From Acidobacteriaceae bacterium (GTDB lineage: Bacteria > Acidobacteriota > Terriglobia > Terriglobales > Acidobacteriaceae), in assembly GCA_025929125.1 (NCBI GenBank), contig JAICMT010000122.1, forward strand, positions 1 through 5,740: a DNA stretch of 5,740 nt, given 5' to 3'. Position numbers and translations under genes: made by a program. Shown here one piece after another: positions 1 to 5,693 of the stretch (positions are counted from its first letter, which is position 1; each line of letters opens with the position of its first letter). Below the pieces are notes generated by a model that saw only the letters and a program-made list of their open reading frames with translations, did no database searches and was not told the origin of the DNA.

Positions 1-633
1 GCCGCCCTCGGCCTCATCACCGGAGGCAGCCTCAACTCCCGCCCGGAAAAATTCCGCCAGATGCTCGACATCGCCACCGGCAACACCGACCGACTCGTGC
101 GCCTGGTCAATGACATCCTCGAGCTCGAACGCATCGGCTCCGGCAAAGCCGAGCTCCACTCCACCATGAGCTCCGCCGACGATCTTTTCCGCCGCGCCGT
201 CGGCCTGCAGCAGGTCGCCGCCGCCAAGGCTCACGTCCGCATCACCTTCAACTCCCAGGGCGTCAACATCTGGGCCGACCCCGACCGCATCATCCAGACC
301 CTCACCAACCTCATCTCCAACGCCATCAAGTTCTCTCCGGCCGGAACCGAGATCCACCTCCGCGCACTCCGCCTCGACGCCTCCGAGGCAGAGATCCAGG
401 TCCGCGATCACGGCCGCGGCATCCCCGAAGACAAGCTCGAAACCATCTTCGAACGCTTCCAGCAGGTCGACGCCTCAGACTCCCGCGCCATGGGCGGTAC
501 CGGCCTCGGCCTCGCCATCTGCCGCAGCATCGTCCAGCAGCACGGCGGACGCATCTGGGCCACCAGCACACTCGGCCAGGGCTCCACCTTCCACTTCACC
601 CTCCCCACCAAACCCGCCGGCAACCTGCTGTAG
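1..633 (+). CDS. Sensor histidine kinase, C-terminal part (5' end outside window)
   Basis: The frame is open from base 1 and ends with TAG at 631-633, giving the last 210 residues of a two-component sensor kinase. The first ~35 residues match the second helix region of a HisKA dimerisation domain (GALGL-type start, then DRLVRLVNDILELERI). The phosphorylated histidine should lie just left of the window. A complete HATPase_c domain follows. The N box (NLISNAIKF) is at about 307-333, the G1 box DHGRGIP at 406-426, the F box IFERF at 445-459 and the G2 box GGTGLGL at 493-513. The protein ends soon after the ATPase fold, so there is no C-terminal receiver domain. Its role is ATP-dependent autophosphorylation and phosphotransfer to a response regulator; signal and partner cannot be told from this part. 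Codons are strongly C-ending and GC-rich, unlike the genes that follow. An internal ATG at 61 is in frame but lies inside the dimerisation helix, so it is not the start. Confidence 0.94.
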   Translation, partial: AALGLITGGSLNSRPEKFRQMLDIATGNTDRLVRLVNDILELERIGSGKAELHSTMSSADDLFRRAVGLQQVAAAKAHVRITFNSQGVNIWADPDRIIQTLTNLISNAIKFSPAGTEIHLRALRLDASEAEIQVRDHGRGIPEDKLETIFERFQQVDASDSRAMGGTGLGLAICRSIVQQHGGRIWATSTLGQGSTFHFTLPTKPAGNLL

Positions 634-649
634 CGGGATCAATATTCGT

Positions 650-680
650 CACTTTTGAAGTGTCGTCCCGGACGAAAGTG
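650..680 (+). other. Overlapping small inverted repeats just after the kinase gene
   Basis: Seventeen bases after the kinase stop, TCGTCC (663-668) and GGACGA (670-675) form a near-continuous palindrome around C669. CACTT (650-654) can pair either with AAGTG at 658-662 or with AAGTG at 676-680, giving two mutually exclusive folds. There is no T-run, so a factor-independent terminator is doubtful. A role in ending or stabilising the kinase mRNA is a guess. Confidence 0.3.
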
Positions 681-728
681 CACCCGCCGGATCGTCGTTT
701 CTCAATATGCTTTCCAGTCGCCGACCCG

Positions 729-777
729 CGTTGTCCCGATTTGGCACATCTAGTCCGGTGTGTGAGATGTGACAACG
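729..777. repeat. Nested inverted repeats upstream of a promoter
   Basis: An outer pair CGTTGTC (729-735) / GACAACG (771-777) encloses an inner pair CACATCT (745-751) / AGATGTG (765-771); the two right arms share G771. The structure ends 9 bases before the proposed -35 element at 787. That position would suit an operator for a regulator of the cassette genes, or a transcription-ending hairpin shielding the cassette from the kinase gene. The repeats are exact as read; the function is inferred. Confidence 0.4.
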
Positions 778-786
778 CAGAACCCT

Positions 787-815
787 TTGACCCCTCGTGT
801 GCAGGCTGCTAGAGT
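787..815 (+). promoter_or_regulatory. Sigma70-like promoter for the 865-2458 gene cluster
   Basis: TTGACC (787-792; five of six matches to TTGACA) is separated by exactly 17 bases from TAGAGT (810-815; four of six matches to TATAAT). Transcription would begin near 821-823, leaving a leader of about 43 bases before the GTG at 865. It faces the nuclease genes and is the best promoter match I found in the window. Confidence 0.55.
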
Positions 816-864
816 CGGCGTAAGAAATACAAGCACACCCTCACCCCTCTGCGAGATCGCCTGA

Positions 865-1634
865 GTGCATGCTCATGAAAGTTCGTGCCGCGTCGATCTA
901 TCCACTCGGGACAAGTTAGTGCTCGCTGGACTGTACCTGTCGAAGTACGACAGTCTCGGATTAAAACGACTCGGATTTGACAGCTTTTCAGAGGCTTTTA
1001 ATGCTCTAGGTTTCGCCTTAGCGGCCAAACCGGCTTCTATCAAGAATTACCGCGACGAGTTTGACCCTTTATTTCCGAACAAGCGAAAAGGATGGCATAA
1101 GCGTCCCACTCGAGATTACTGTCTCCAACTTTTTCAGACGTACGCAAAACTCAATCTAGAGAGCTTCACAGCTTTGACACGTTCTTTCTTTGAACTTCCT
1201 GAGGATGAGCTTGAGAGCGACACTCAGGATGGGACCGGCAATTCCTCCTTCGCACAGCGCCTAGTAACCGGATTAGCTGCGGAACGATATTTCGAGTCTG
1301 TACACGAAACATCATTGAATTTAGCGGCTACAAGGTTGAGAACACAACGCAGTATGGTTGCGGATACGATTACCGACTTACCGCTCTAGAGCGGCACAAA
1401 GAATTCCTCGCAGTTGAAGTGAAAGGGTTGAAGGGAACAAACGGTGGACTATCTCTTACTCCGAAAGAGTACGAGGTGGCATCAACGCTGAGCGACCGAT
1501 ATTTTTTATTTGTTGTCATGAACTTCCGGGAGTCTCCATCCCACCGCATCGTTCGAAACCCAATATCGAGTTCACTCAAATTCAAACGTATGGAAAGGGT
1601 GATAGTTCAGGTTTCGTGGCTCACGACGATATGA
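865..1634 (+). pseudogene. DUF3883 (NO VEIN-type) PD-(D/E)XK nuclease, frameshifted
   Basis: Two adjoining frames together make one protein of about 256 residues. Frame A runs from GTG 865 to TAG 1387-1389 and carries a conserved-looking N-terminal domain (LVLAGLYLSKYD, then IKNYRDEFDPLFPN and KGWHKRP). It should stop being correct near 1310. Frame B continues the homology from about 1311 to TGA 1632-1634. It holds a GYDY aspartate at 1368-1370 and the EVK triad at 1416-1424, the usual D...ExK signature of PD-(D/E)XK nucleases, followed by LSLTPKEYEVA and FLFVVMNF as in DUF3883 C-terminal domains. Adding one base around 1308-1311 (GAAACATC to GAAACAATC) joins the frames smoothly. Family members are found beside DNA methyltransferases and are thought to act as restriction-type nucleases; that is known context, not shown here. 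As written, the product (174 residues) lacks the whole catalytic part. The start follows a TGA directly and has only a weak ribosome site. GC is low (about 40% at 961-1020). A sequencing error could explain the shift. Confidence 0.82.
1308..1314 (+). other. Frameshift site in the DUF3883 gene
   Basis: The frame beginning at 865 reads ...YFESVHET up to about 1311 and then turns into non-homologous residues ending at 1389. The frame one base earlier reads IIEFSGYKVEN from about 1311. This is the pattern of a one-base deletion. There is no X-XXY-YYZ slippery heptamer here (local bases CGAAACATC), so programmed -1 slippage is not favoured. Confidence 0.7.
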
Positions 1635-1647
1635 AGGAAGGAAACTC

Positions 1648-2070
1648 ATGGTTGAAGAAACGGCCCTACCTGTCGTCTTTACTGAGGTAGACCTCGACAT
1701 CGGACGAATCTGCGAGCTCGAGATCGAGACGACCAAGCCCTCCGACGCTTTCCTTATAAGCCATAGCGGCATGGCAGAGACACTACTTTGTGTTCGCCTT
1801 GGGTTTCTTGAAGAAGGGCAACGGTTGCCCTGCCCTGGTCTGCCACTTGCGGGTGCCGTCTTTGATCCAGGATGGGGCTTCGCTTCGGTTACCATCCAGC
1901 ACGCGATCCAAGGCGTGGGCAGGTTCTCTATTCGCTCCAACAACCTGCATAATTCCGTACAAGGAGACATATTCGGTTATCGTGTTTGTCCTGTTAGTGG
2001 TCCCGAATTACCGCAAATTGGTCGTGAGCTAGCCTCCATCCGTGCGAGACTGGCTCACCTCACAGCGTGA
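1648..2070 (+). CDS. Uncharacterised 140-residue protein in nuclease cluster
   Basis: I do not recognise this protein. The start is well supported: ATG 1648 follows a strong purine-rich ribosome site (AAGGAAGGA at 1634-1642) with a gap of 5-9 bases, and lies 13 bases after the stop of the DUF3883 gene. The product is 140 residues. It has no signal peptide or membrane segment and is mostly alternating hydrophobic/polar stretches that suggest beta strands, with a charged helical tail (about residues 127-138, LASIRARLAHL). Four cysteines are scattered (CEL, LLCV, LPCP, RVCP) without a zinc-finger spacing. Its 3' end overlaps the proposed start of the vsr frame by 29 bases. The close spacing on both sides suggests one operon with the two nuclease genes, so a role as an accessory or control protein of that cassette is possible, but this is only inferred from position. 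It is the only member of the cluster that appears intact. Confidence 0.72.
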   Translation: MVEETALPVVFTEVDLDIGRICELEIETTKPSDAFLISHSGMAETLLCVRLGFLEEGQRLPCPGLPLAGAVFDPGWGFASVTIQHAIQGVGRFSIRSNNLHNSVQGDIFGYRVCPVSGPELPQIGRELASIRARLAHLTA

Positions 2071-2458
2071 ATATCTCGATCGGGCCGCAGCAGTTGTGGG
2101 CACCACCTAGAACGAGATACAGGTTAGGAGCCTGGTCCACAGCCTCGGTTTTCGGTATGCATTGCATGATACGAAACTCCCTGGCAAGCCGGACATTGTT
2201 TTCCGGAGCAGACGCAAGGTGATCTTCGTACATGGCTGCTTTTGGCACAAACATACCTGTTGTCATGGCAGCATCTGTCCGAAGGCAAACGCCGATTACT
2301 GGAACGTCAAACGGGAGAAAAATGCCAGTCGAGACCGGCTGCATATACGGAGGTTACGTTCTGATGATTGGGAAGTGCTGGTCATATGGGAATGTCAGTT
2401 GAAAGATCCCGACGATCTACGGTGCCGACTTCAACATTTCCTGGAAGAGCCGACTTAA
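2042..2458 (+). pseudogene. vsr: Very short patch repair (Vsr) endonuclease with in-frame amber codon
   Basis: Vsr endonucleases nick beside T:G mismatches that arise when 5-methylcytosine deaminates at methylated sites. Read from GTG 2042, the frame has 138 codons plus TAA 2456-2458. Its numbering then falls directly on E. coli Vsr as I remember it: GKPD Asp51 (2192-2194), Cys66-Phe67-Trp68-His69 in GCFWH, His71 and Cys73. The WEC cysteine and the RD aspartate sit one residue later than in E. coli. All catalytic and zinc-ligand positions are therefore present. However codon 23 is TAG (2108-2110), in the place where the family usually has T-(K)-P-E; AAG to TAG would explain it, and Glu25 follows correctly. 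Translation from TTG 2162 would give only 98 residues beginning LHDTKLPGKPD, lacking the N-terminal helices that contact the mismatch, so activity is doubtful. No methyltransferase gene is visible nearby. Alternatives are a sequencing error or amber suppression. GTG 2042 is the only start codon in this frame between the upstream stop at 2030 and codon 18, and it has no clear ribosome site. Confidence 0.85.
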
Positions 2459-2679
2459 GCGGCGCTGCACCATCCCACCTGCCTCATCCGATATGGTGTA
2501 AGCCAACTCGCAAACTCCTGCGGTTATGCCATCCCTCGACCTCCCAAACTAACCCCACAGCTCATCTGTGGCCTGCAGCCGACTGCCCGCCTGCCACTTT
2601 CGTGGCGTGAAGCCTCCAACCCCGCCGCCGATACACCCGCTAGCAATCGATTCGACCGAAACCCCGGGGAGTAGCTCGC
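2459..2679. other. Non-coding gap with two small hairpins
   Basis: I see no gene in this gap. It holds CCACAG (2555-2560) / CTGTGG (2566-2571) with a 5-base loop, and GCCAC (2593-2597) / GTGGC (2602-2606) with a 4-base loop. Neither is followed by a T-run. They could end transcription from the vsr side or sit in the leader of the pilin mRNA. No convincing promoter for the pilin was found. Confidence 0.35.
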
Positions 2680-2850
2680 GTGCACAGATGGATGTCGCTG
2701 TTGAGAAACGAAGACGGGCAGGATCTTCTGGAGTACGCCCTCATCATCGGCCTGCTCGCGCTGGCCGGAATCATCTCCCTCCACACCCTGTCGAACTCCG
2801 CTTTTGTGGGCCTCAACGGCATCGGAAACGCCATCGCCAGCAGCGTCTGA
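2680..2850 (+). CDS. Flp/type IVb prepilin
   Basis: This encodes a 56-residue Flp-family pilin subunit, too short for most gene callers. A short positively charged leader (MHRWMSLLRNEDG) is followed by QDLLEYALI. Cleavage after Gly13 by a TadV-type prepilin peptidase would put Glu at mature position +5, then Tyr, the Flp signature. The hydrophobic helix runs through YALIIGLLALAGII, and a short small-residue tail ends at TGA 2848-2850. GTG 2680 is preferred because GGGGAG (2666-2671) lies 8 bases before it; the in-frame ATG 2692 (52 residues) would be 20 bases from that site. The mature subunit would sit in the inner membrane before assembly into Tad-type pili. No tad or cpa assembly genes are in the window, so it is a lone pilin gene here. 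Confidence 0.85.
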   Translation: MHRWMSLLRNEDGQDLLEYALIIGLLALAGIISLHTLSNSAFVGLNGIGNAIASSV

Positions 2851-3002
2851 ACCGATCACAGCCAGCTTGGGAGCAGTACACCGCTCACCGACCTTGCAAA
2901 ACGCTGTCAAGCCCCCAACCCAGTGGATAACTCCCCAAGTGCCTGAACAGCAAGCAAATCCGCAAAGCATTTCCATGTGACACGAGTTATGTGCCGCTTG
3001 GT

Positions 3003-3019
3003 ATCCTTAACTTAAGGAT
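3003..3019. repeat. Perfect 8-base palindrome arms, ATCCTTAA-C-TTAAGGAT
   Basis: The arms are at 3003-3010 and 3012-3019, with a single central C. With only one base between the arms this is more like a protein binding site on DNA than an RNA hairpin. It stands 4 bases before the GC-rich stem at 3024. Confidence 0.5.
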
Positions 3020-3023
3020 GAGT

Positions 3024-3054
3024 GAAGGCCCGGCCCACAGATGGCTGGGCCTTC
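3024..3054 (+). terminator. GC-rich stem-loop, terminator-like
   Basis: GAAGGCCCGGCC (3024-3035) pairs with GGCTGGGCCTTC (3043-3054), a 12-pair stem with one G-U pair and a 7-base loop. It lies 174 bases after the pilin stop. The following bases (GCATATCTAG) contain no T-run, so it is not a textbook intrinsic terminator, but its strength and placement suit mRNA 3'-end formation or protection for the pilin transcript. Confidence 0.55.
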
Positions 3055-3056
3055 GC

Positions 3057-3075
3057 ATATCTAGCTATGAGATAT
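3057..3075. repeat. Inverted repeat ATATCT / AGATAT
   Basis: The arms at 3057-3062 and 3070-3075 are perfect, with a 7-base spacer. It directly follows the GC-rich stem. It is AT-only at the ends and weak as an RNA hairpin. Confidence 0.3.
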
Positions 3076-3087
3076 AACCTCACATAC

Positions 3088-3103
3088 GTTACTACCTGGT
3101 AAC
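3088..3103. repeat. Inverted repeat GTTAC / GTAAC
   Basis: Five-base perfect arms at 3088-3092 and 3099-3103 with a 6-base spacer. Taken alone it could be chance; it is listed because it belongs to the run of inverted repeats at 3003-3267. Confidence 0.25.
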
Positions 3104-3151
3104 TAAAACCAAGCAACAGCTTTATCCGGAATACTTTAGGACTTAGGTACA

Positions 3152-3163
3152 GGGGGTACCCCC
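3152..3163. repeat. Palindrome GGGGGTACCCCC
   Basis: A perfect 12-base palindrome inside GGTACAGGGGGTACCCCCACC. The five-G run and five-C run around TAC could extrude as a strong stem or be a binding site. It is about 120 bases before the start of the gene at 3283. Confidence 0.4.
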
Positions 3164-3247
3164 ACCTGGAAGCGCCCGGCGAACGGCCTACTCCCTGCGG
3201 CGTGCCTCAAGCTACCTTCGGTTGGAGTTTCGGCGTCTCATATACCC

Positions 3248-3267
3248 GCCGGATTCTTCCATCCGGC
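3248..3267 (+). promoter_or_regulatory. Leader hairpin next to the ribosome site of the 3283 gene
   Basis: GCCGGAT (3248-3254) and ATCCGGC (3261-3267) form a perfect 7-pair stem with a 6-base loop (TCTTCC). The proposed ribosome site AAGGA (3271-3275) begins 3 bases after the stem, and its partner-like TCTTCC loop could also pair loosely with it. A role in tuning translation is inferred. Confidence 0.4.
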
Positions 3268-3282
3268 AGCAAGGACGCTGAC

Positions 3283-3681
3283 ATGCCTTTCCGTCGTCGC
3301 AAACACACCATCCAGGAGTTCGTGGACGCACTCGATCCCGGCACTCGAGTCATCTGGATTGCCAACGGCGTCGCCGGAACCGTGCAGCCCGACAGAACCA
3401 TCCTCTGGGACGACGGGCATCACATGACGCGCCGAGAGATGAAGGATCACCACGCACTCCTCATCCAAAGCGAGGACGAGCGCCAGCAGCTTCGCAAAGT
3501 TCTCGAGAGCCGGCTGCAATGCCTCAAATCCGGCTGCAACCTCGTCCATTGGGACGATGAAGGATACGAAGAGGAATCGCTGGAACGGCTCTGCCCTGTC
3601 GCCGTTCTGCACGTGCCCAAATCGGAAGGCCAACCGCGCTCCAAAAGGTCGTCCCGCGTCCCTCAACCAAGCGCCGCCTGA
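3283..3681 (+). CDS. Uncharacterised 132-residue protein, possible SH3-like fold
   Basis: I do not recognise the family. ATG 3283 is chosen because AAGGA at 3271-3275 stands 7 bases before it; the longer frame from GTG 3202 would translate the leader hairpin. The product has a basic start (MPFRRRK), then residues about 18-52 (PGTRVIWIANGVAGTV, ILWDDGHHMT) that look like a small beta-barrel with G-x-V and WDDG turns, as in SH3-like domains. This is followed by a charged helical stretch (QSEDERQQLRKVLESRLQ) and a second WDDEGYEEE acidic motif. The C-terminus is basic, disordered and Pro/Ser-rich. There is no signal peptide or membrane segment, so it is likely cytoplasmic. Codons match the GC-rich host style, unlike the nuclease cluster. 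It is convergent with acs, with 41 bases between the stops. No function is assigned. Confidence 0.7.
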   Translation: MPFRRRKHTIQEFVDALDPGTRVIWIANGVAGTVQPDRTILWDDGHHMTRREMKDHHALLIQSEDERQQLRKVLESRLQCLKSGCNLVHWDDEGYEEESLERLCPVAVLHVPKSEGQPRSKRSSRVPQPSAA

Positions 3682-3722
3682 TCCCAAGTCGCGAGCGTTG
3701 ACGATGCGCACCGCCGTCGGTT

Positions 3723-5693
3723 CTACTCCTCGCCTTCGCGCAGCCTCGCCACCACGCTGAAGTCTTCGAGCGTGGTGGTGTCGCCCTTCACGTCGCCCGT
3801 GGTCGCAAGTTCGCGCAGCAGCCGCCGCATGATCTTTCCGGAGCGCGTCTTGGGCAGCATCTGCGCGAATCGAAGGTCATCCGGCCGCGCCAGCGCGCCG
3901 ATCTCCTTCGTCACCCATTTCCTCAGTTCCTGCCGCAGCTCTTCGCTCGGCTCGTGGCCGTGCTCGAGCGTCACAAACGCAACGATCGCCTGCCCCTTCA
4001 GGTCGTCCGGTCGGCCGACGACTGCGGCCTCCGCCACCTTGGTGTGAGCCACCAGCGCCGATTCGATCTCCATCGTTCCCAGCCGGTGTCCGCTCACGTT
4101 GATCACATCGTCCACCCGGCCCATCAGCCAGTAGTAACCATCTGCGTCACAGCGCGCCCCGTCGCCCGTGAAATAGCTGCCCGGAATCTCCGAGAAGTAC
4201 GTCTGCTGATACCTCTCCGGCTCTCCGTATACCGTCCGCGCCATCGACGGCCATGGCTTCCGGATCACCAGCAAGCCTCCGTGGCCCTCCGGAACACGTT
4301 TTCCTTCGCGCGTTACCACCTCGGGCACGATACCGAAGAAGGGCCGCGTGGCGGAGCCTGGCTTGGTCGGCACCGCTCCCGGCAGCGGCGAAATCATGAT
4401 GGTTCCCGTCTCCGTCTGCCACCAGGTGTCTACAATTGGGCAGCGTTCTTTGCCGATCTCGCGGTGATACCACATCCACGCTTCAGGATTGATCGGTTCG
4501 CCCACCGTCCCCAGCACTCGCAGCGACTCCAGCGAGTACTTCTTGACCCACTCGTCACCCCACTTGATGAAAGCGCGGATCGCCGTCGGCGCCGTGTAGA
4601 AAACCGTCACCTTATGCGCATCGATGATCTTCCAGAACCGGTCGTTTTCTGGGAAGTTCGGCGCGCCTTCATACATCAGCACTGTCGCGCCGTTCTGCAG
4701 CGGCCCGTACACCACGTAGCTGTGCCCCGTCACCCAGCCGCAGTCGGCCGTGCACCAGTACACGTCCTCTTCCTTCAAGTCGAAGACGTACTTCGTCGTC
4801 AGATAGCTCTGGACGGAGTAGCCGCCAGTGCTATGGACCAGGCCCTTCGGTTTTCCCGTTGTCCCTGACGTGTAGAGGATGTAGAGCATGTCCTCCGAGT
4901 CCATCCACTCGGGCGGACACTCTGCATCCGCCTTCGCCATCAGGTCCTGCAGCCACAGGTCGCGGCCCGATTTCATCTTCACGTTGCTGCCCTGTTCGGT
5001 CCGCCGATAGACCACGACATTTTTCACCGACGGGCAGCGGTCGATCGCTTCATCCACGATCTCCTTCAGCCTTACCTCGCCGCCGCGCCGATAGCTGACG
5101 TCCTGCGTCAGGATGGCCACGCATTGCGAATCGTTCACACGGTCCACGATCGCGTGCGCTGCGAAACCGCCGAAGATGACCGAGTGCACCGCTCCAATCC
5201 GCGCGCAGGCCAGCATCGCCATGGCGAGCTCCGGACACATTCCCATGTAAATAGCGACCCGGTCTCCCTTTCGAATGCCCAGCGACTTCAGCGCATTGGC
5301 GAACCGCTGGACCTGTTCGTGCAGCTCGCCATAGGTGATGCGGCGCACCTCGCCAGGCTCACCCTCCCACAGCAGCGCAACCTTATCGCGACGAGCGCCT
5401 TGCGCATGCCGGTCGACGCAGTTGTGGCTGAGATTCAGCTTGCCATCCACGAACCACTGCGCGTGCGAAATGTCGCCGGACTGCACCTCGCTCCAGCGCT
5501 GAAACCAGTCAAGCTCGCCGGCAGCTTGCGCCCAGAATCCGTTCGGGTCCTCGATGCTGCGACGGTACATTGACTCATACTGCTCGAGGCTGCCGATGTG
5601 CGCCTTCGCGGAAAACTCCTTCGCGGGCGAAAATACCCGATTTTCCCGCAGCAACGAGTCCATGTTGGTATTCACTGGCGTCTGCAAGTACAT
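3723..5693 (-). CDS. acs: Acetyl-CoA synthetase (acetate--CoA ligase, AMP-forming)
   Basis: Acs converts acetate, ATP and CoA to acetyl-CoA via acetyl-AMP, letting cells use low acetate. The 656-residue product has the expected length (about 650) and is complete. Visible elements are the N-terminal ACAS_N part (about 35-95), the phosphate-binding loop [11 protein letters not shown] (274-284), DTWWQTETG (422-430) with the tryptophan that limits the acyl pocket to acetate, the hinge area [20 protein letters not shown] (507-526) and [13 protein letters not shown] (535-547). PKTRSGK follows, with catalytic Lys620, the residue whose acetylation switches the enzyme off in relatives such as Salmonella Acs. 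The two tryptophans at 424-425 and the overall length favour acetyl over propionyl or acetoacetyl relatives. The start is uncertain: ATG 5691-5693 has GGGGG only one base upstream, too close for good ribosome binding, while Met11 (5661-5663) lacks a clear site; the conserved part begins near residue 35 in either case. No partner gene or acetylase is in view. Confidence 0.97.
   Translation of the reverse strand: MYLQTPVNTNMDSLLRENRVFSPAKEFSAKAHIGSLEQYESMYRRSIEDPNGFWAQAAGELDWFQRWSEVQSGDISHAQWFVDGKLNLSHNCVDRHAQGARRDKVALLWEGEPGEVRRITYGELHEQVQRFANALKSLGIRKGDRVAIYMGMCPELAMAMLACARIGAVHSVIFGGFAAHAIVDRVNDSQCVAILTQDVSYRRGGEVRLKEIVDEAIDRCPSVKNVVVYRRTEQGSNVKMKSGRDLWLQDLMAKADAECPPEWMDSEDMLYILYTSGTTGKPKGLVHSTGGYSVQSYLTTKYVFDLKEEDVYWCTADCGWVTGHSYVVYGPLQNGATVLMYEGAPNFPENDRFWKIIDAHKVTVFYTAPTAIRAFIKWGDEWVKKYSLESLRVLGTVGEPINPEAWMWYHREIGKERCPIVDTWWQTETGTIMISPLPGAVPTKPGSATRPFFGIVPEVVTREGKRVPEGHGGLLVIRKPWPSMARTVYGEPERYQQTYFSEIPGSYFTGDGARCDADGYYWLMGRVDDVINVSGHRLGTMEIESALVAHTKVAEAAVVGRPDDLKGQAIVAFVTLEHGHEPSEELRQELRKWVTKEIGALARPDDLRFAQMLPKTRSGKIMRRLLRELATTGDVKGDTTTLEDFSVVARLREGEE
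3749..3778 (-). repeat. Perfect 10-base stem inside the last codons of acs
   Basis: CCACCACGCT (3749-3758) and AGCGTGGTGG (3769-3778) are exact reverse complements around a 10-base loop. The stem lies within codons for [10 protein letters not shown], about 25 bases before the acs stop. It could protect the mRNA 3' end or block transcription arriving from the convergent gene; the coding role alone may also explain it. Confidence 0.4.

Larger units (their letters stand above)
2851..3282. other. 432-base intergenic region rich in inverted repeats
   Basis: No reading frame here looks real. The first 150 bases are unremarkable. From 3003 to 3267 there are six separate perfect or near-perfect inverted repeats (listed individually), and the part at 3057-3150 is more AT-rich than its surroundings. 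The region lies between two plus-strand genes, so it combines the pilin 3' region with the leader of the gene at 3283. A structured non-coding RNA or a long regulatory leader is possible. Confidence 0.5.

Noticed and set aside
1308..1314. Programmed -1 ribosomal frameshifting to make full-length DUF3883 protein
   Set aside because: No slippery heptamer and no evident downstream stem; a base deletion or sequencing error is simpler.
2060..2344. Minus-strand frame of 94 codons opposite vsr
   Set aside because: The plus strand carries unmistakable Vsr motifs; the minus frame has no recognisable features.
2524..2976. Frames on both strands overlapping the pilin (minus 2524-2976, plus 2568-2930)
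   Set aside because: They are composed of low-complexity Arg/Pro/Ser/Gly sequence, and the pilin frame with ribosome site and signature motif explains the region better.
682..3254. Direct repeat ACCCGCCGGAT at 682-692 and 3244-3254 as possible attachment sites of the island
   Set aside because: An 11-base match is expected by chance a few times in a GC-rich window of this size, there is no integrase, and the interval includes the host-like pilin gene.
3238..3711. Minus-strand frame of 157 codons across the 3283 gene
   Set aside because: The plus-strand frame has a ribosome site at correct spacing, GC-rich host-like codons and coherent domain-like segments; the minus frame is its shadow and has no family resemblance.
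3954..4868. Plus-strand frame of 304 codons inside acs
   Set aside because: It is antisense to a clearly complete acetyl-CoA synthetase and reads as Arg/His/Pro-rich low-information sequence typical of a GC-rich shadow frame.
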